A stretch of DNA of 64,000 bases from Chryseobacterium gleum (GTDB taxonomy: Bacteria; Bacteroidota; Bacteroidia; Flavobacteriales_D; Sanyastnellaceae): positions 1 through 64,000 of the forward strand of contig CAMCHP010000003.1 in assembly GCA_945874695.1 (NCBI GenBank), given 5' to 3'. Of this stretch, positions 25,762 to 34,722 are shown in pieces. Every line of letters begins with the position of its first letter. Position 1 is the stretch's first letter. The notes beneath the pieces were generated by a model. That model worked only from the letters and a program-made list of their open reading frames with translations, ran no database searches and had not been told where the DNA came from. The translations under genes were made by a program, and so were the position numbers.

Positions 25762-26787
25762 ATGATTCAATTTAACATCTCCGATTCAGAAGTTGAAATC
25801 TTACACAATTGTCCTGCCTGTGGATCGGGTGAGTCAACCCTTTTGAGTGAGGTTAGTTTGCCTAATCAAAAGGCTTTTCTTTCAACTGCTATTTGCAATC
25901 ACTGCAATCACGTTTACAGAAGTACACGTCCGTCAGAAGCGTGGTTTTTCCGTGCCTTTGACGAGCGTCACGCCCAGCAACAATTGGCTGGCGTTTCGCC
26001 AATTAACCCAGAAGTAGAAGAAGATCGATACAAGCGCTATGCTGCAATTGGTGCGTTCTTTCAGCGCAACTTTCCCGAAGTCAAAACTTTGTTAGATGTG
26101 GGTTGTAGCCCCGGCACAGGGTTAATAGCCCTCAGTGATCTGGGCTTCAATTGCACCGGAATCGACGCCGATGAGTCACGCGCAAGTTATGCGGTTGAAA
26201 AAGGGTTGAATATTTTTATCGGAGCTTGGAAAGATTACCATACCGACGAGGGCTTCGATGTGGTGTCTTGCATTCATTCGCTTGAGCATTTTTACGAGCC
26301 TGAGAAGTTCTTGAGTGAAATTGCGCAGCGCGTGAAAGACAACGGCTATTTATACATCGAAGTGCCAGAGACCTTAGACCATGTCAAAGATTGGAATGAC
26401 TCGCTTTACCTTGCGCACTTGAGTAACTTTAACCAGTACTCCTTGGCTGTTCTGGCGGAGAATTGCGGATGGGAAGCTGTCGGAAGATTTAATCCATACA
26501 GTGCAACAGGGTTGCACGAAGGGCACTTGGTGATGGTATTCAAAAAAGCCAAAGCTTCAATTGCCGCGAAAGCAGCCAATTTTGCCCTTGATCAAGGTTA
26601 TGCCGATCGGTTGAAAGCCGTATACAACCACGGATACAATCAGCCATATCCACACCATTTCACGGTTTCTATGATCAACGATTTGTCGCTTACATATAAG
26701 CGTTCGCAAGAAATTTTGCGTTCAGTTGACGCGAATTACATCCAGCGTGAACTGCGAATTGTAAACGAGCAGACCGAAGTTTTCTGA
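25762..26787 (+). CDS. SAM-dependent methyltransferase with zinc-finger N-terminus
   Basis: A 341-residue class I methyltransferase. CPACGSG and CNHCNH near the start form a two-CxxC zinc module, LLDVGCSPGTGLIALSDLG near residue 112 is SAM motif I, and VVSCIHSLEHFYEPEKFL is motif IV region. This layout is common in sugar C- or O-methyltransferases of surface-glycan loci. The start MIQFNISDSEVEIL is chosen because 45 codons upstream have no family similarity. It is the only plus-strand gene within the main locus and faces the second flippase convergently with 28 bases between stops. Confidence 0.85.
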   Translation: MIQFNISDSEVEILHNCPACGSGESTLLSEVSLPNQKAFLSTAICNHCNHVYRSTRPSEAWFFRAFDERHAQQQLAGVSPINPEVEEDRYKRYAAIGAFFQRNFPEVKTLLDVGCSPGTGLIALSDLGFNCTGIDADESRASYAVEKGLNIFIGAWKDYHTDEGFDVVSCIHSLEHFYEPEKFLSEIAQRVKDNGYLYIEVPETLDHVKDWNDSLYLAHLSNFNQYSLAVLAENCGWEAVGRFNPYSATGLHEGHLVMVFKKAKASIAAKAANFALDQGYADRLKAVYNHGYNQPYPHHFTVSMINDLSLTYKRSQEILRSVDANYIQRELRIVNEQTEVF

Positions 26788-26815
26788 GTTTTTCAGATTT
26801 CTAGGATGAAAGGAA

Positions 26816-28285
26816 TCATTGGCTAATTGCGACCTGATACTTTCGAATATCAGCTATGAACTGCTTCCCCTTTTTGAGGTACCAATAGGCGAAGAGCAGC
26901 AAGATCACTGCGGTTATCCCCACTTTTACAGGCCACGCAAATTCAACGGCATAGGTAAGCCCGACGCCTGTTATGGTAGTGCCCAAAAACAGCCATACCA
27001 CACCGTAAGAAACGGGAATAAAACGCCGCGTATCTTTAAATAAATGGCCGGCCATTCCCATGTACATGTAGCACACATAAGTTGTGAAAATGGCTGCTTC
27101 AATGCCGTAAATGGGGACAAAGATGACGTTCAAAACAAGGTTTAGGATACCAGCCAATGTGGTGATCTTAAAAAGGGAGGTTGTTTTCTCTTGAAAAATG
27201 ATGAAATCGACCGAAGCTACATACAACGGCCGGTAACAAAATGCGAGGAACAGAAAGATAATATACTTGTACGCATCGCGCAAACCGTCGGTATTGTTGA
27301 TGAAGAAGAATTGAAAAACCTCTTTAGCCCACAAACTTCCGAGCACAGCAGCCAAGAAACTGAGAGCAAACCATAAAAACGTGAAGCTGCGCACCATGCG
27401 CGGTGCATCGTTCGAACTGTCGCGAAACATGCTGAAGTAAATCGGCGATACAATGGTGTTAACTTGGTTGCTAAAGTGGCTGAAATAACCCGCAAAATTA
27501 TAGGCGACATTGTACATTCCTATAGTAGAGGTGTTCACGTTTGACTGCCCGATCGCTTGGTCGAGTACAACGCGGTCAGAGGAAGACAATAAGTAGTCTG
27601 AAAATTTGTGTGGAACCAAAGGGAGTGAGATTTTAAGCCATCCCGAAATGCGATTTCGCTTTAAACTAACCCGCGGCCATAAACCTTCTTTGGCATATAG
27701 AATCCAAGCAAAGGCTGCCCCCTGAAAAATGAGACTAACAAAATTGGAAATAAAAAAGCCCAAGTAGCCCAGTCTATAAACATAAATTGTAACGAAGGTC
27801 GTAACCACAGTTAATGCACCTGCCATTAAGGTGATTTGATGTACTGTGCGATGTTGATGCTTGTATTGCATGAGGCGCATACCCACGCCGCGGGGCAGCT
27901 CGAAGCTTATGAGCGGTGAAATCAACAGCCCAATGATGAGCCACATGTGCTCGCCCGATATTTGGTCGTGCAAGGCATACCATACCAAGGCCGCAGCAAT
28001 GAGTCCGAAAAAAAATCGATACACAAATAAGAACCCTAGATAATGCCTCCAGAAAAGCGGGTAACGTGTGCCCTTTTTGAAAAAGGCGTTCTGAAAAAGA
28101 GGCGACATCCCCAAATCGGCCAGCATCATTAACATGCCCAAGTAGCCCATAGCGGTGCCGAAAACAAAGTAGTCGAAAGTGGTTAGAAACTCAGAAATGA
28201 TAGGGTATAACAGCAAGTTCGCGAACATTGGAATCTGACTCGCAACGCTGTAATAAATTGAATTCTTGAAGATGAATTTCAGCAT
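26816..28285 (-). CDS. Wzx-like polysaccharide flippase (second)
   Basis: A 489-residue polytopic protein of the MOP exporter superfamily; hydrophobic segments recur through the full length and SLPLVPHKFSDYLLSSSDRVVLDQ is a typical central block. It should move lipid-linked oligosaccharide to the periplasmic face. The presence of a second flippase at 1222 suggests two different glycans. A 311-base gap with no supported gene lies upstream, larger than other gaps in this locus. Confidence 0.88.
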   Translation of the reverse strand: MLKFIFKNSIYYSVASQIPMFANLLLYPIISEFLTTFDYFVFGTAMGYLGMLMMLADLGMSPLFQNAFFKKGTRYPLFWRHYLGFLFVYRFFFGLIAAALVWYALHDQISGEHMWLIIGLLISPLISFELPRGVGMRLMQYKHQHRTVHQITLMAGALTVVTTFVTIYVYRLGYLGFFISNFVSLIFQGAAFAWILYAKEGLWPRVSLKRNRISGWLKISLPLVPHKFSDYLLSSSDRVVLDQAIGQSNVNTSTIGMYNVAYNFAGYFSHFSNQVNTIVSPIYFSMFRDSSNDAPRMVRSFTFLWFALSFLAAVLGSLWAKEVFQFFFINNTDGLRDAYKYIIFLFLAFCYRPLYVASVDFIIFQEKTTSLFKITTLAGILNLVLNVIFVPIYGIEAAIFTTYVCYMYMGMAGHLFKDTRRFIPVSYGVVWLFLGTTITGVGLTYAVEFAWPVKVGITAVILLLFAYWYLKKGKQFIADIRKYQVAISQ

Positions 28286-28596
28286 CCTTGAGCAGTTTCA
28301 ACACCTTGAATTGAGCGTGGCTGTCTCCAACTTTCTCGTGTAAAATAGAGCTGAAAACATGAACGTGCGCAAGTTTACTAAAAAGCAACTTGACCCCTCG
28401 CTGCGAAGGTCGCAATTCGAAACTATTTACCCCGCTTTCATGGAGAGAATTCGAAAGATCGCGCACAATCTGCATCAACAGCCCAAGTTTGATCGGGGCT
28501 GTGATCCTTTGCAAGGAGCTGAAACACCCTCCAGATCTGCCCTTTAGAGCGAGCTGTTCGTCGAATCTTCAAGTTGTCCTCGGCAACAAGTTCAGT
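28286..28596. other. 311-base gap without a supported gene
   Basis: Most neighbouring genes touch or overlap, so this gap is unusual. A 107-codon minus-strand frame (28191-28514) runs into the flippase gene and shows no recognisable motif or normal start context. I see no strong hairpin or promoter box. It may be a remnant of a lost gene. Confidence 0.4.
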
Positions 28597-29958
28597 TTAG
28601 AGTTGCAAATTGAACGGACCATATACCGCGTCCAATGCGAGTAAGTCATTTGCGTTGTAAATTCGAAACTTCTCAATCGGGTCTTCGCCGAATGCGATAG
28701 GAAAAGCAACTTGCTCTAACACCATAGCGCGCGCATAGTCTGCAGAATCGCCATAATTCTGGATCGAAAGATTCATTACACCCAATCCAAGTGCGTCAAA
28801 AAATGTCGTGCTGTACACGCTTACTTGAATTTTACACCGACAAAGCAAGTGCATCAATTCACTGCCTTTGCCAAAAACTTCGCACTGTGCATGATCACTG
28901 AGATGTGCGTATCGATTAGGTTCTTTCTCGAGTGGATGAAGCTTCACCCAAACTTTCCATTCGGGGTAATTTACACGCAGCAACTCAAGTAGGTTTTCAG
29001 TGTATTTCACATACAATTCGGGCATGTTCTTTTGCGCGCCGATTAGAATCGCATTTTCTTTCGTTGCCCCATAATAACGGGCCCTGCCCGACGATTGCAA
29101 ACTGTAATCACCTGCAACGATGACCTGCTCAGACTTGAATTCAAAGCCGCGCAACAACACATCTTTCCAATATTGCCCGAAGACGTAAATCTTATCTGGA
29201 AAGAGAGCCTGATCGGCAATCGCTTCAACTTGATTTGGATAAACGTAGTATAAATCTTGCTCAGCAATCAAGCCATGTTGAAACTCTAACACCTCAATGC
29301 CATGCATGCGCGCAGCTGCAATTAGCCCCTCGCGATGGTAATGCATCGTGATGAACAACTGCTTCACGTTTTGACCGTCAAATAAGTTGTAATAGCGGTG
29401 AAAATCTTCGAAAAATACTGTGAAGCAAGAGGTCAGGTATTGATAGTATAAGCTGCTTGCGCCGTATACCTTAGCCGCAATACCGAGCACTTTCTGAATG
29501 TCTTTTAAAACACGCCGCGAAGCCAAACCCAATTTGCGATTGGCGTATTTGTTTGAATCACACTTTGTTACCGTCCATTCAAAAGCAGAAGGTTCGTCTT
29601 TATCTGCAATTACTGATATCCCGTTCAAAGGCAGCAAGCGCGCAATGCGGTCGAAATAGTATGATTGTTTGCCAATCGGGGTTTCGATGGTGCGGTGGTC
29701 ATCGAGGAGCACTACTGGAGCCAACTTCGAACGGTGTTGTTCCCGGATCAACTGGCGTGTCAAGTACCTAAATCGGGTTTGATAAATGGGCCGATCGATG
29801 GTGCTCTTTAATAATTTACTTGTGCTTTGGCGCAGTTCGTAGCTCGCAGCATGCTGAAAAAGTTTATAGTAATGAAAAAGGTCGCCTGCTGCAATTTTCG
29901 GTTCCCGAAGCCGCTCATGAAAATGAGCGTGAATATCTTCAAACGTTACAGATGCCAT
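28597..29958 (-). CDS. Putative GT-B glycan transferase, family unassigned
   Basis: A 453-residue soluble protein. The second half looks like a capsule-type GT-B domain: KIYVFGQYWKDVLLRGF, then ILIGAQKNMPELYVKY, VWVKLHPLEKEPNRYAHL near residue 345, and QVSVYSTTFFDALGLGV near residue 385, the HP and S/T motifs of polysialyltransferase-like and related enzymes. It shares this layout, but little sequence, with the protein at 18217. The two genes each lie near a neuB-like gene, so transfer of a nonulosonic-type sugar is a reasonable but unproved role. Confidence 0.6.
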   Translation of the reverse strand: MASVTFEDIHAHFHERLREPKIAAGDLFHYYKLFQHAASYELRQSTSKLLKSTIDRPIYQTRFRYLTRQLIREQHRSKLAPVVLLDDHRTIETPIGKQSYYFDRIARLLPLNGISVIADKDEPSAFEWTVTKCDSNKYANRKLGLASRRVLKDIQKVLGIAAKVYGASSLYYQYLTSCFTVFFEDFHRYYNLFDGQNVKQLFITMHYHREGLIAAARMHGIEVLEFQHGLIAEQDLYYVYPNQVEAIADQALFPDKIYVFGQYWKDVLLRGFEFKSEQVIVAGDYSLQSSGRARYYGATKENAILIGAQKNMPELYVKYTENLLELLRVNYPEWKVWVKLHPLEKEPNRYAHLSDHAQCEVFGKGSELMHLLCRCKIQVSVYSTTFFDALGLGVMNLSIQNYGDSADYARAMVLEQVAFPIAFGEDPIEKFRIYNANDLLALDAVYGPFNLQL

Positions 29959-30158
29959 TGTGGCGAAGTTATGGTTTAGCCTCCTACCTCAGCAAGAAGT
30001 CGTTTAGTTTGTGTCTTAAAGCCGCTAAGCTGCTTAAAAACCATTGCGGTCGTGGTACCGAAATGGTTTACAAGGATAAGCATATTTGTTTGAAAGCTGA
30101 AAAACGGAGGTTCTTTTGTTGGCAATAACCGTCGAAAAGAATGCGATCTATGCGCTTA

Positions 30159-31439
30159 TCAAACCAAAATTTTCGCCTGCAGGCATTGTTGTATCGCTTC
30201 TGCAAATCGAAGCGCACTGCAGCCGCGTCGATCTGCAATTTCAAGCAAATCGGTGTCGCCATCGGCAAAAGCCAAGAGGTGCAAGAGGTCGTGTACGGTC
30301 TGCCGTGAATCGTCAGGGTTTACTGAACTGGGATACAATCCTCTTTTGCCCAGCTGAGGTTCGCAGTGCGCGACGGTATTGCGGTATTTTCGATTCAATT
30401 CTAACACTTGCACAATCGCGAAATAGCTGTCAATGGTGTCTTTCAGGTGTTCGAATGATATAAAATCACGGTTGTCAAGTGAGGTATGGTAGGCTGCGAA
30501 CTGTTGGTAGGGTGTGCGCATCAATGAGCCTACGGGAAGGTTAAATCCGGGTGAACAGTACTGCCGTTCGTCACTTCCGCCAACTGCGAACGGAATAACC
30601 CGATGAGGCTTGCCACTGTGGCGCAACACATGTTCGGCCACCCTGTCGGCCAAGCTAGTTTCTCGCTTCGAGCGCTTATAGGTCAAATCGCCCCGATCGC
30701 CCACACAGGTTATTACGTAGCCCGCATCCAAATGAGTTTTTAAATGCTGGCCGATCCGATCCAAGTAACCCACAATGCCGATGGTTTCAGGGGCAAACAC
30801 AAATCGGTAGGTGTAACGCCGATCGGCCATCCCGGCGATAAGCCGGTACAAAAACGCCTGAACCAACGGGCCGCTTAACTCGTTGTTGGCCATGCTCGGA
30901 TGGCAAACATAAGTGCTGAACAACACTTCGCGATCACTGCTCCCGGGTAACACTGCTTCACCGTAATCGAGGAAGCCGTCGCTCAGGTCGCTGTCAATCA
31001 CCACTTTGTACTTTCCTTCGCGAGGTTGCTTTGACCAGGTGTTGTGGTCGAGACAGAAGCCCCAAGCGCGTTTGTAATAGGTGGTTACATAAGGGATGGC
31101 GTTGGGCTGTTGCGGCAAGGTGCGAATGTGTGGCTCCAACTCGTCGTAGCTGAATTCACCTTGAATGGGAATGGAGTAACTCCAAACGTGCAAATTATTC
31201 ACCGCAAGGTCTGCAATGCGTTCCCCAGCGGGGTTCTCGAGCCAAGCGGCACGAATGTTCCATTCTTGGGGCACTTCCCAGTCAAAAACTTTGCTCCCAC
31301 TGGCTATGCGGTGCCGCTCCATCGGAACCAATTCGCTCAAAATGTCAAGGCTCTCGCGAACCCCAGCCCCCGTTAAACTGCGGCAAATCGGCCACAGTCG
31401 GTCGAAATAGGCGGCAATTTCGTGCTCAGCTGAGGACAT
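30159..31439 (-). CDS. DUF4910-type aminopeptidase-like protein
   Basis: A 426-residue protein of the DUF4910/DUF2172 aminopeptidase-like family. LWPICRSLTGAGVRESLDIL at the start, TYVCHPSMANNELSGP near residue 180, and SDERQYCSPGFNLPVGS near residue 310 are characteristic, and the HPsmaNNElSG and YHTSLDN blocks resemble metal sites of M28 peptidases. The family recurs in surface-glycan loci, but its reaction is not established; an amidohydrolase acting on an amino sugar or a peptide-like modification is possible. The start MSSAEHEIAAYF is 14 bases inside the neuB-like gene; 28 upstream codons are rejected. Upstream 29959-30158 holds no supported gene. Confidence 0.82.
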   Translation of the reverse strand: MSSAEHEIAAYFDRLWPICRSLTGAGVRESLDILSELVPMERHRIASGSKVFDWEVPQEWNIRAAWLENPAGERIADLAVNNLHVWSYSIPIQGEFSYDELEPHIRTLPQQPNAIPYVTTYYKRAWGFCLDHNTWSKQPREGKYKVVIDSDLSDGFLDYGEAVLPGSSDREVLFSTYVCHPSMANNELSGPLVQAFLYRLIAGMADRRYTYRFVFAPETIGIVGYLDRIGQHLKTHLDAGYVITCVGDRGDLTYKRSKRETSLADRVAEHVLRHSGKPHRVIPFAVGGSDERQYCSPGFNLPVGSLMRTPYQQFAAYHTSLDNRDFISFEHLKDTIDSYFAIVQVLELNRKYRNTVAHCEPQLGKRGLYPSSVNPDDSRQTVHDLLHLLAFADGDTDLLEIADRRGCSALRFAEAIQQCLQAKILV

Positions 31440-32475
31440 TCCACTGCATGATTTCGTCTTCTTCGATGGCGCGCAAAGCTTGCTTACCAATGACTTCTTC
31501 GATGTGTCGCGGACTAATGCCATGTGCCGGACGTTTCCAAGTCAAATCGGCCCGTTGAATCGTTGCACCAGCCGCAATCGCGCGTGCAGCAACCAAACTA
31601 CGACGGGCATTGTTGCGCGCTTTTTCTTCGCCAGGTAGCGCCGTTAATTCAAAACTACCTAAGAGCTCGAAGGTGCGATCCATGAGCGCGTTAAAGTGCT
31701 TCAAGTCTTCTTTATCCATCGCATGGTAGTGGTCGTTGCCCGGCAATGATTTATCATGCGTGAAGTGCTTTTCGATGACAGCCGCACCGAGGAGGGTGGC
31801 CATTTTCATCACTTCCATATCGTGTGGAAGGGTGTGGTCGCTATAGCCCGGCACGTGATCGGGAAAATGACGAATGAGTGCTTTGATCATGCCCAAATGG
31901 GCGTTTTGATCTTCGGTAGGGTAATTCAACACACAGTGCATGAGGCACAAGCGGTTGCCATGTCGCTCAATGGTTTCAACGGCTTGCTGCACTTCCCACA
32001 AGTAAGATGCACCCGTGGAAAGTATAATCGGCTTGCCAAAACGGCACATGTACTCGATGAATGGCAAGTTGGTGATATCGCTCGATGAAATCTTGTACAC
32101 ATCCATCAAGTCATTCAAAAAATCAGCCGATGCCACGTCAAAAGGGGTGCTCATGAAGGCAATGCCAGCGGTTTCGCAATGGCGGGCAAGCGCTTCATAT
32201 TCGTTCTTCCAAAATGAATCGTATTTCTTAAAGAGTTCGAACTGACTGCGCGTAGGCTCCTTGGTAATGTCCCAATAGTAAGGTGAATCTTTCGACGCAA
32301 TGGTCTCAGCCTTGTAGGTTTGAAACTTAATCGCATGCGCACCGCCTTCAGCAGCCTCGTCGATCAGCCGCTTGGCCAGTTCCATTGATCCTTCGTGATT
32401 CACACCTGCTTCGGCAATCACATAAGGGCGGGTGAGTACTTTCGGATTGTAGTTATTTAAGAATTCGGTCAACAT
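31426..32475 (-). CDS. NeuB-family nonulosonic acid synthase (full length)
   Basis: A 349-residue N-acetylneuraminate synthase family protein. YVIAEAGVNHEGSMELAKRL, GAHAIKFQTYKAETI, PGYSDHTLPHDMEV and VIEKHFTHDKSLPGNDH carry the barrel motifs and the metal-ligand histidines. Residues after about 290 (SLVAARAIAAGATI and on) form the C-terminal SAF domain. The enzyme condenses phosphoenolpyruvate with a six-carbon amino sugar to a nine-carbon sugar acid. Which one cannot be told: the neighbours (SDR, class III aminotransferase, SpsF-like) are not the usual sialic, legionaminic or pseudaminic sets. Confidence 0.92.
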   Translation of the reverse strand: MLTEFLNNYNPKVLTRPYVIAEAGVNHEGSMELAKRLIDEAAEGGAHAIKFQTYKAETIASKDSPYYWDITKEPTRSQFELFKKYDSFWKNEYEALARHCETAGIAFMSTPFDVASADFLNDLMDVYKISSSDITNLPFIEYMCRFGKPIILSTGASYLWEVQQAVETIERHGNRLCLMHCVLNYPTEDQNAHLGMIKALIRHFPDHVPGYSDHTLPHDMEVMKMATLLGAAVIEKHFTHDKSLPGNDHYHAMDKEDLKHFNALMDRTFELLGSFELTALPGEEKARNNARRSLVAARAIAAGATIQRADLTWKRPAHGISPRHIEEVIGKQALRAIEEDEIMQWNVLS

Positions 32476-32552
32476 GATGATTGCTTTGGATATGGACGAT
32501 TAAACCGTGCGTCAAGTTCGTGTTTTTACTGAAACCCTGCTAAAAAAATGGC

Positions 32553-33377
32553 TCACCAAACGGTCCAGCCGCCTTCAACTTTGAGGTTGTCGCCGGTAAC
32601 ATAACTCGAGGCATCAGATAGCAAATAAATGAGTGCTCCTGCGACTTCGTGATTGTAGCTTAAGCGCTCCATGGGTGAAAAGCGTGCAAAGTTGGCCTCG
32701 AATTGGGCTTCGTGGTTGTTCCAAACGCCGTGTGGTGTAATCATGTTTACACGTACTTTTTTTGTAGCCCAATACGAAGCGAGGTAGCGCGAAAGTGCGT
32801 CAACTGCACCTTTCGACGCGCTGTAAGCCGCAGGGCAACCTAAACTTGTACCCTTATAGAGGTTCTGATTTGGAGCAACCACGCTGTAGGTCGAGGGCAT
32901 ATTCACTACGCTGCCGCCACCGTGTTCAGCCATCCAATGCCCCATGATTTGACAGGTCAAAAAGGTGCCCTTGAGGTTCACATCAACAACAGTATCCCAA
33001 TTTTCGTCGCTCACTTTTTCAAAGGGCTCAAAAATGAGGTGGGTTTTGTTCTGATGCGCATTCACCAAGCCATCGAGTCGTCCGAACGTGCTTAAAATCT
33101 GGTCCAGCGCCGATTGCACACTGTCACGCTTACTCACGTCTAAATCGAGACCGAGCATGGTACGATCGTGTTTTTTGCTAAGGTTTTCGGCCTGAACGGC
33201 CGGATGGGCTTGTGCGATATCAAGCAGTACGACGTGGCCTCCAAATTGGGCCACCGCTTCACAAAAAGCTCTTCCCACAAGGCCGCAAGCGCCAGTGATG
33301 GCGATAACTTTATTCTGCAATTCAAATTTCGAGCGGAAGTCGATTTGATTCGCGTCGGTGGTGCGCAAAGGTTCCAT
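32553..33377 (-). CDS. Short-chain dehydrogenase (PtmA-like)
   Basis: A 274-residue SDR. KVIAITGACGLVGRAFCEAV near residue 24 is the NAD(P)-binding loop, and YSASKGAVDALSRYLASYW near residue 187 is the YxxxK active site. The start MEPLRTTDANQ is two bases after the aminotransferase stop; the longer reading begins inside that gene. Similar SDRs accompany nonulosonic-acid genes in flagellin-glycosylation loci (PtmA). A plausible job is oxidation of a hydroxyl to the ketone that the class III aminotransferase then aminates. The segment HPAVQAEN (about residues 57-64) is encoded by a palindromic element and lies in the Rossmann fold surface between beta-2 and beta-3. Confidence 0.9.
   Translation of the reverse strand: MEPLRTTDANQIDFRSKFELQNKVIAITGACGLVGRAFCEAVAQFGGHVVLLDIAQAHPAVQAENLSKKHDRTMLGLDLDVSKRDSVQSALDQILSTFGRLDGLVNAHQNKTHLIFEPFEKVSDENWDTVVDVNLKGTFLTCQIMGHWMAEHGGGSVVNMPSTYSVVAPNQNLYKGTSLGCPAAYSASKGAVDALSRYLASYWATKKVRVNMITPHGVWNNHEAQFEANFARFSPMERLSYNHEVAGALIYLLSDASSYVTGDNLKVEGGWTVW
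33184..33208 (+). repeat. Dispersed palindromic element, copy 6 (in SDR gene)
   Basis: On the plus strand: TTTTC, arm GGCC, loop TGAAC, arm GGCC, GGATGGG. It is identical over 22 bases to the copy at 22394 in an unrelated gene, and both are read antisense as PAVQAEN. Confidence 0.92.
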
Positions 33378-33378
33378 A

Positions 33379-34722
33379 TCAGTTGAAAGTTCTAAATACA
33401 GGTTTAATTGATGGGCCAACCAGGTGCTTATGCACGCCATCTTCCAATGCGCGGTTAAACACTTCACAGCTCTCGTCAAATGCTGCGAGCATAAAGTCGA
33501 TGTCGTCGTTGGTATGCGAATAACAAGGCGACAAAATGCCTTGGTACAACACCCCGCGTGCGATCATTTCTTGCATAAACAAGGTGCGATAATCCATACA
33601 CGGTTGCTTCTCGGCATTCTTCACGATCAATCCAACGCTCCAATTGAAACCTGTAAGTTGCAGGTAATCGTGCAGGTTGTGGCGGCTTGCAATCTCATTG
33701 AAGCCAGCAATAAAGCGGTCTCCAATGGCATGATTGTGTTCAATTACCGGTTCGTTTTCGAAAACATCCATTGTTGCTAGGCCCGCAGCAATGGCATGGG
33801 TTTCTCCGCCGTGGGTGGTGCTAACTAAAAAAAGTTTCTTCTCGCCGTGGCGCTGAATACCGCCCAACTCCATCACTTCTTTCTTGCCAGTTAAAGCGCA
33901 AAACGAAAAACCGTTGGCGATGCCTTTTCCCCATGTGGCCATGTCGGGCTCGGCGTTGAGCTTTTTGATGCTTCCGGGGTAGTCGGTTTTAAAGCCGGTG
34001 ATCATCTCATCCATGATCCAAAGTGCGCCGTGTTTGTGCGCGAGGGCAATTGCTTTTTCGTAAAAGTCAGGCGCGACAACTTGCCATTTTTCAGGCTCGC
34101 CAATTACGCAGGCGATTTGGTTCGGGTAGGCATTGAACATGCGCTCCAAATCGGCTAAGTCGTTGTGTTTGAAGGTAACGGTCATGTCTTTCACCTGCGG
34201 TGGAACGCCGAAATCACAAGCGGTTGATCCAATGAACCAGTCGTCATAGCTGTAAAAAGGATGCTCCGCGGTGCGTGCGACCAATTGCCGACCTGTAAAG
34301 GCACGGGCAAGTTTAATGGCTGCTGTGGTTACCACGGAGCCATTTTTGGCGTATTTGATCATGTCATGGCATGGAACTAGCGCTAAAAAGCGTTCGGCCA
34401 TTTCACGTTCAATGATTGACGGACGCGAGAAATTAACGCCGCGTTCGAGTTCTTCCCTTACGCGCGCTAAAACGGGTTCATAAGCGTGACCCAGTGAAAC
34501 TGACGTAAGACCCATGAGGGTGTCGAGGTACTTATTTCCGTCGAGATCCCAGCAATAGGCCCCTTTGCCGTGGGTTATAGCAGCCGGTGAATGCACTGGA
34601 AATTGGTCGTCTCCTTTCGAGTAGGTGTGCGCACCCCCGGGAATGAGGGAGTGAATTACAGCGCGGTGCGCGTCGCTTCGCTCGAATTGAGTTATTTTTG
34701 GTAAGGCCTTCGATGTTTTCAT
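33379..34722 (-). CDS. Class III aminotransferase (glutamate-1-semialdehyde aminomutase-like)
   Basis: A 447-residue PLP enzyme of class III. LIPGGAHTYSKGDDQFPVHSP is the usual start of the glutamate-1-semialdehyde aminotransferase group, ALWIMDEMITGFKTDY carries the cofactor Asp, and MATWGKGIANGFSFCAL near residue 268 carries the PLP lysine. It lies between an SpsF-like cytidylyltransferase and an SDR with touching ends, so a role in sugar biosynthesis, not haem synthesis, is inferred. Homologues in this context are often misnamed hemL. Confidence 0.9.
   Translation of the reverse strand: MKTSKALPKITQFERSDAHRAVIHSLIPGGAHTYSKGDDQFPVHSPAAITHGKGAYCWDLDGNKYLDTLMGLTSVSLGHAYEPVLARVREELERGVNFSRPSIIEREMAERFLALVPCHDMIKYAKNGSVVTTAAIKLARAFTGRQLVARTAEHPFYSYDDWFIGSTACDFGVPPQVKDMTVTFKHNDLADLERMFNAYPNQIACVIGEPEKWQVVAPDFYEKAIALAHKHGALWIMDEMITGFKTDYPGSIKKLNAEPDMATWGKGIANGFSFCALTGKKEVMELGGIQRHGEKKLFLVSTTHGGETHAIAAGLATMDVFENEPVIEHNHAIGDRFIAGFNEIASRHNLHDYLQLTGFNWSVGLIVKNAEKQPCMDYRTLFMQEMIARGVLYQGILSPCYSHTNDDIDFMLAAFDESCEVFNRALEDGVHKHLVGPSIKPVFRTFN

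Noticed and set aside
28191-28514. 107-codon minus-strand frame
   Set aside because: Overlaps the flippase gene by about 95 bases and has no family features.
33379-34722. Glutamate-1-semialdehyde aminomutase (hemL)
   Set aside because: Family similarity is clear, but the context is purely sugar biosynthesis, so a haem role is unlikely.
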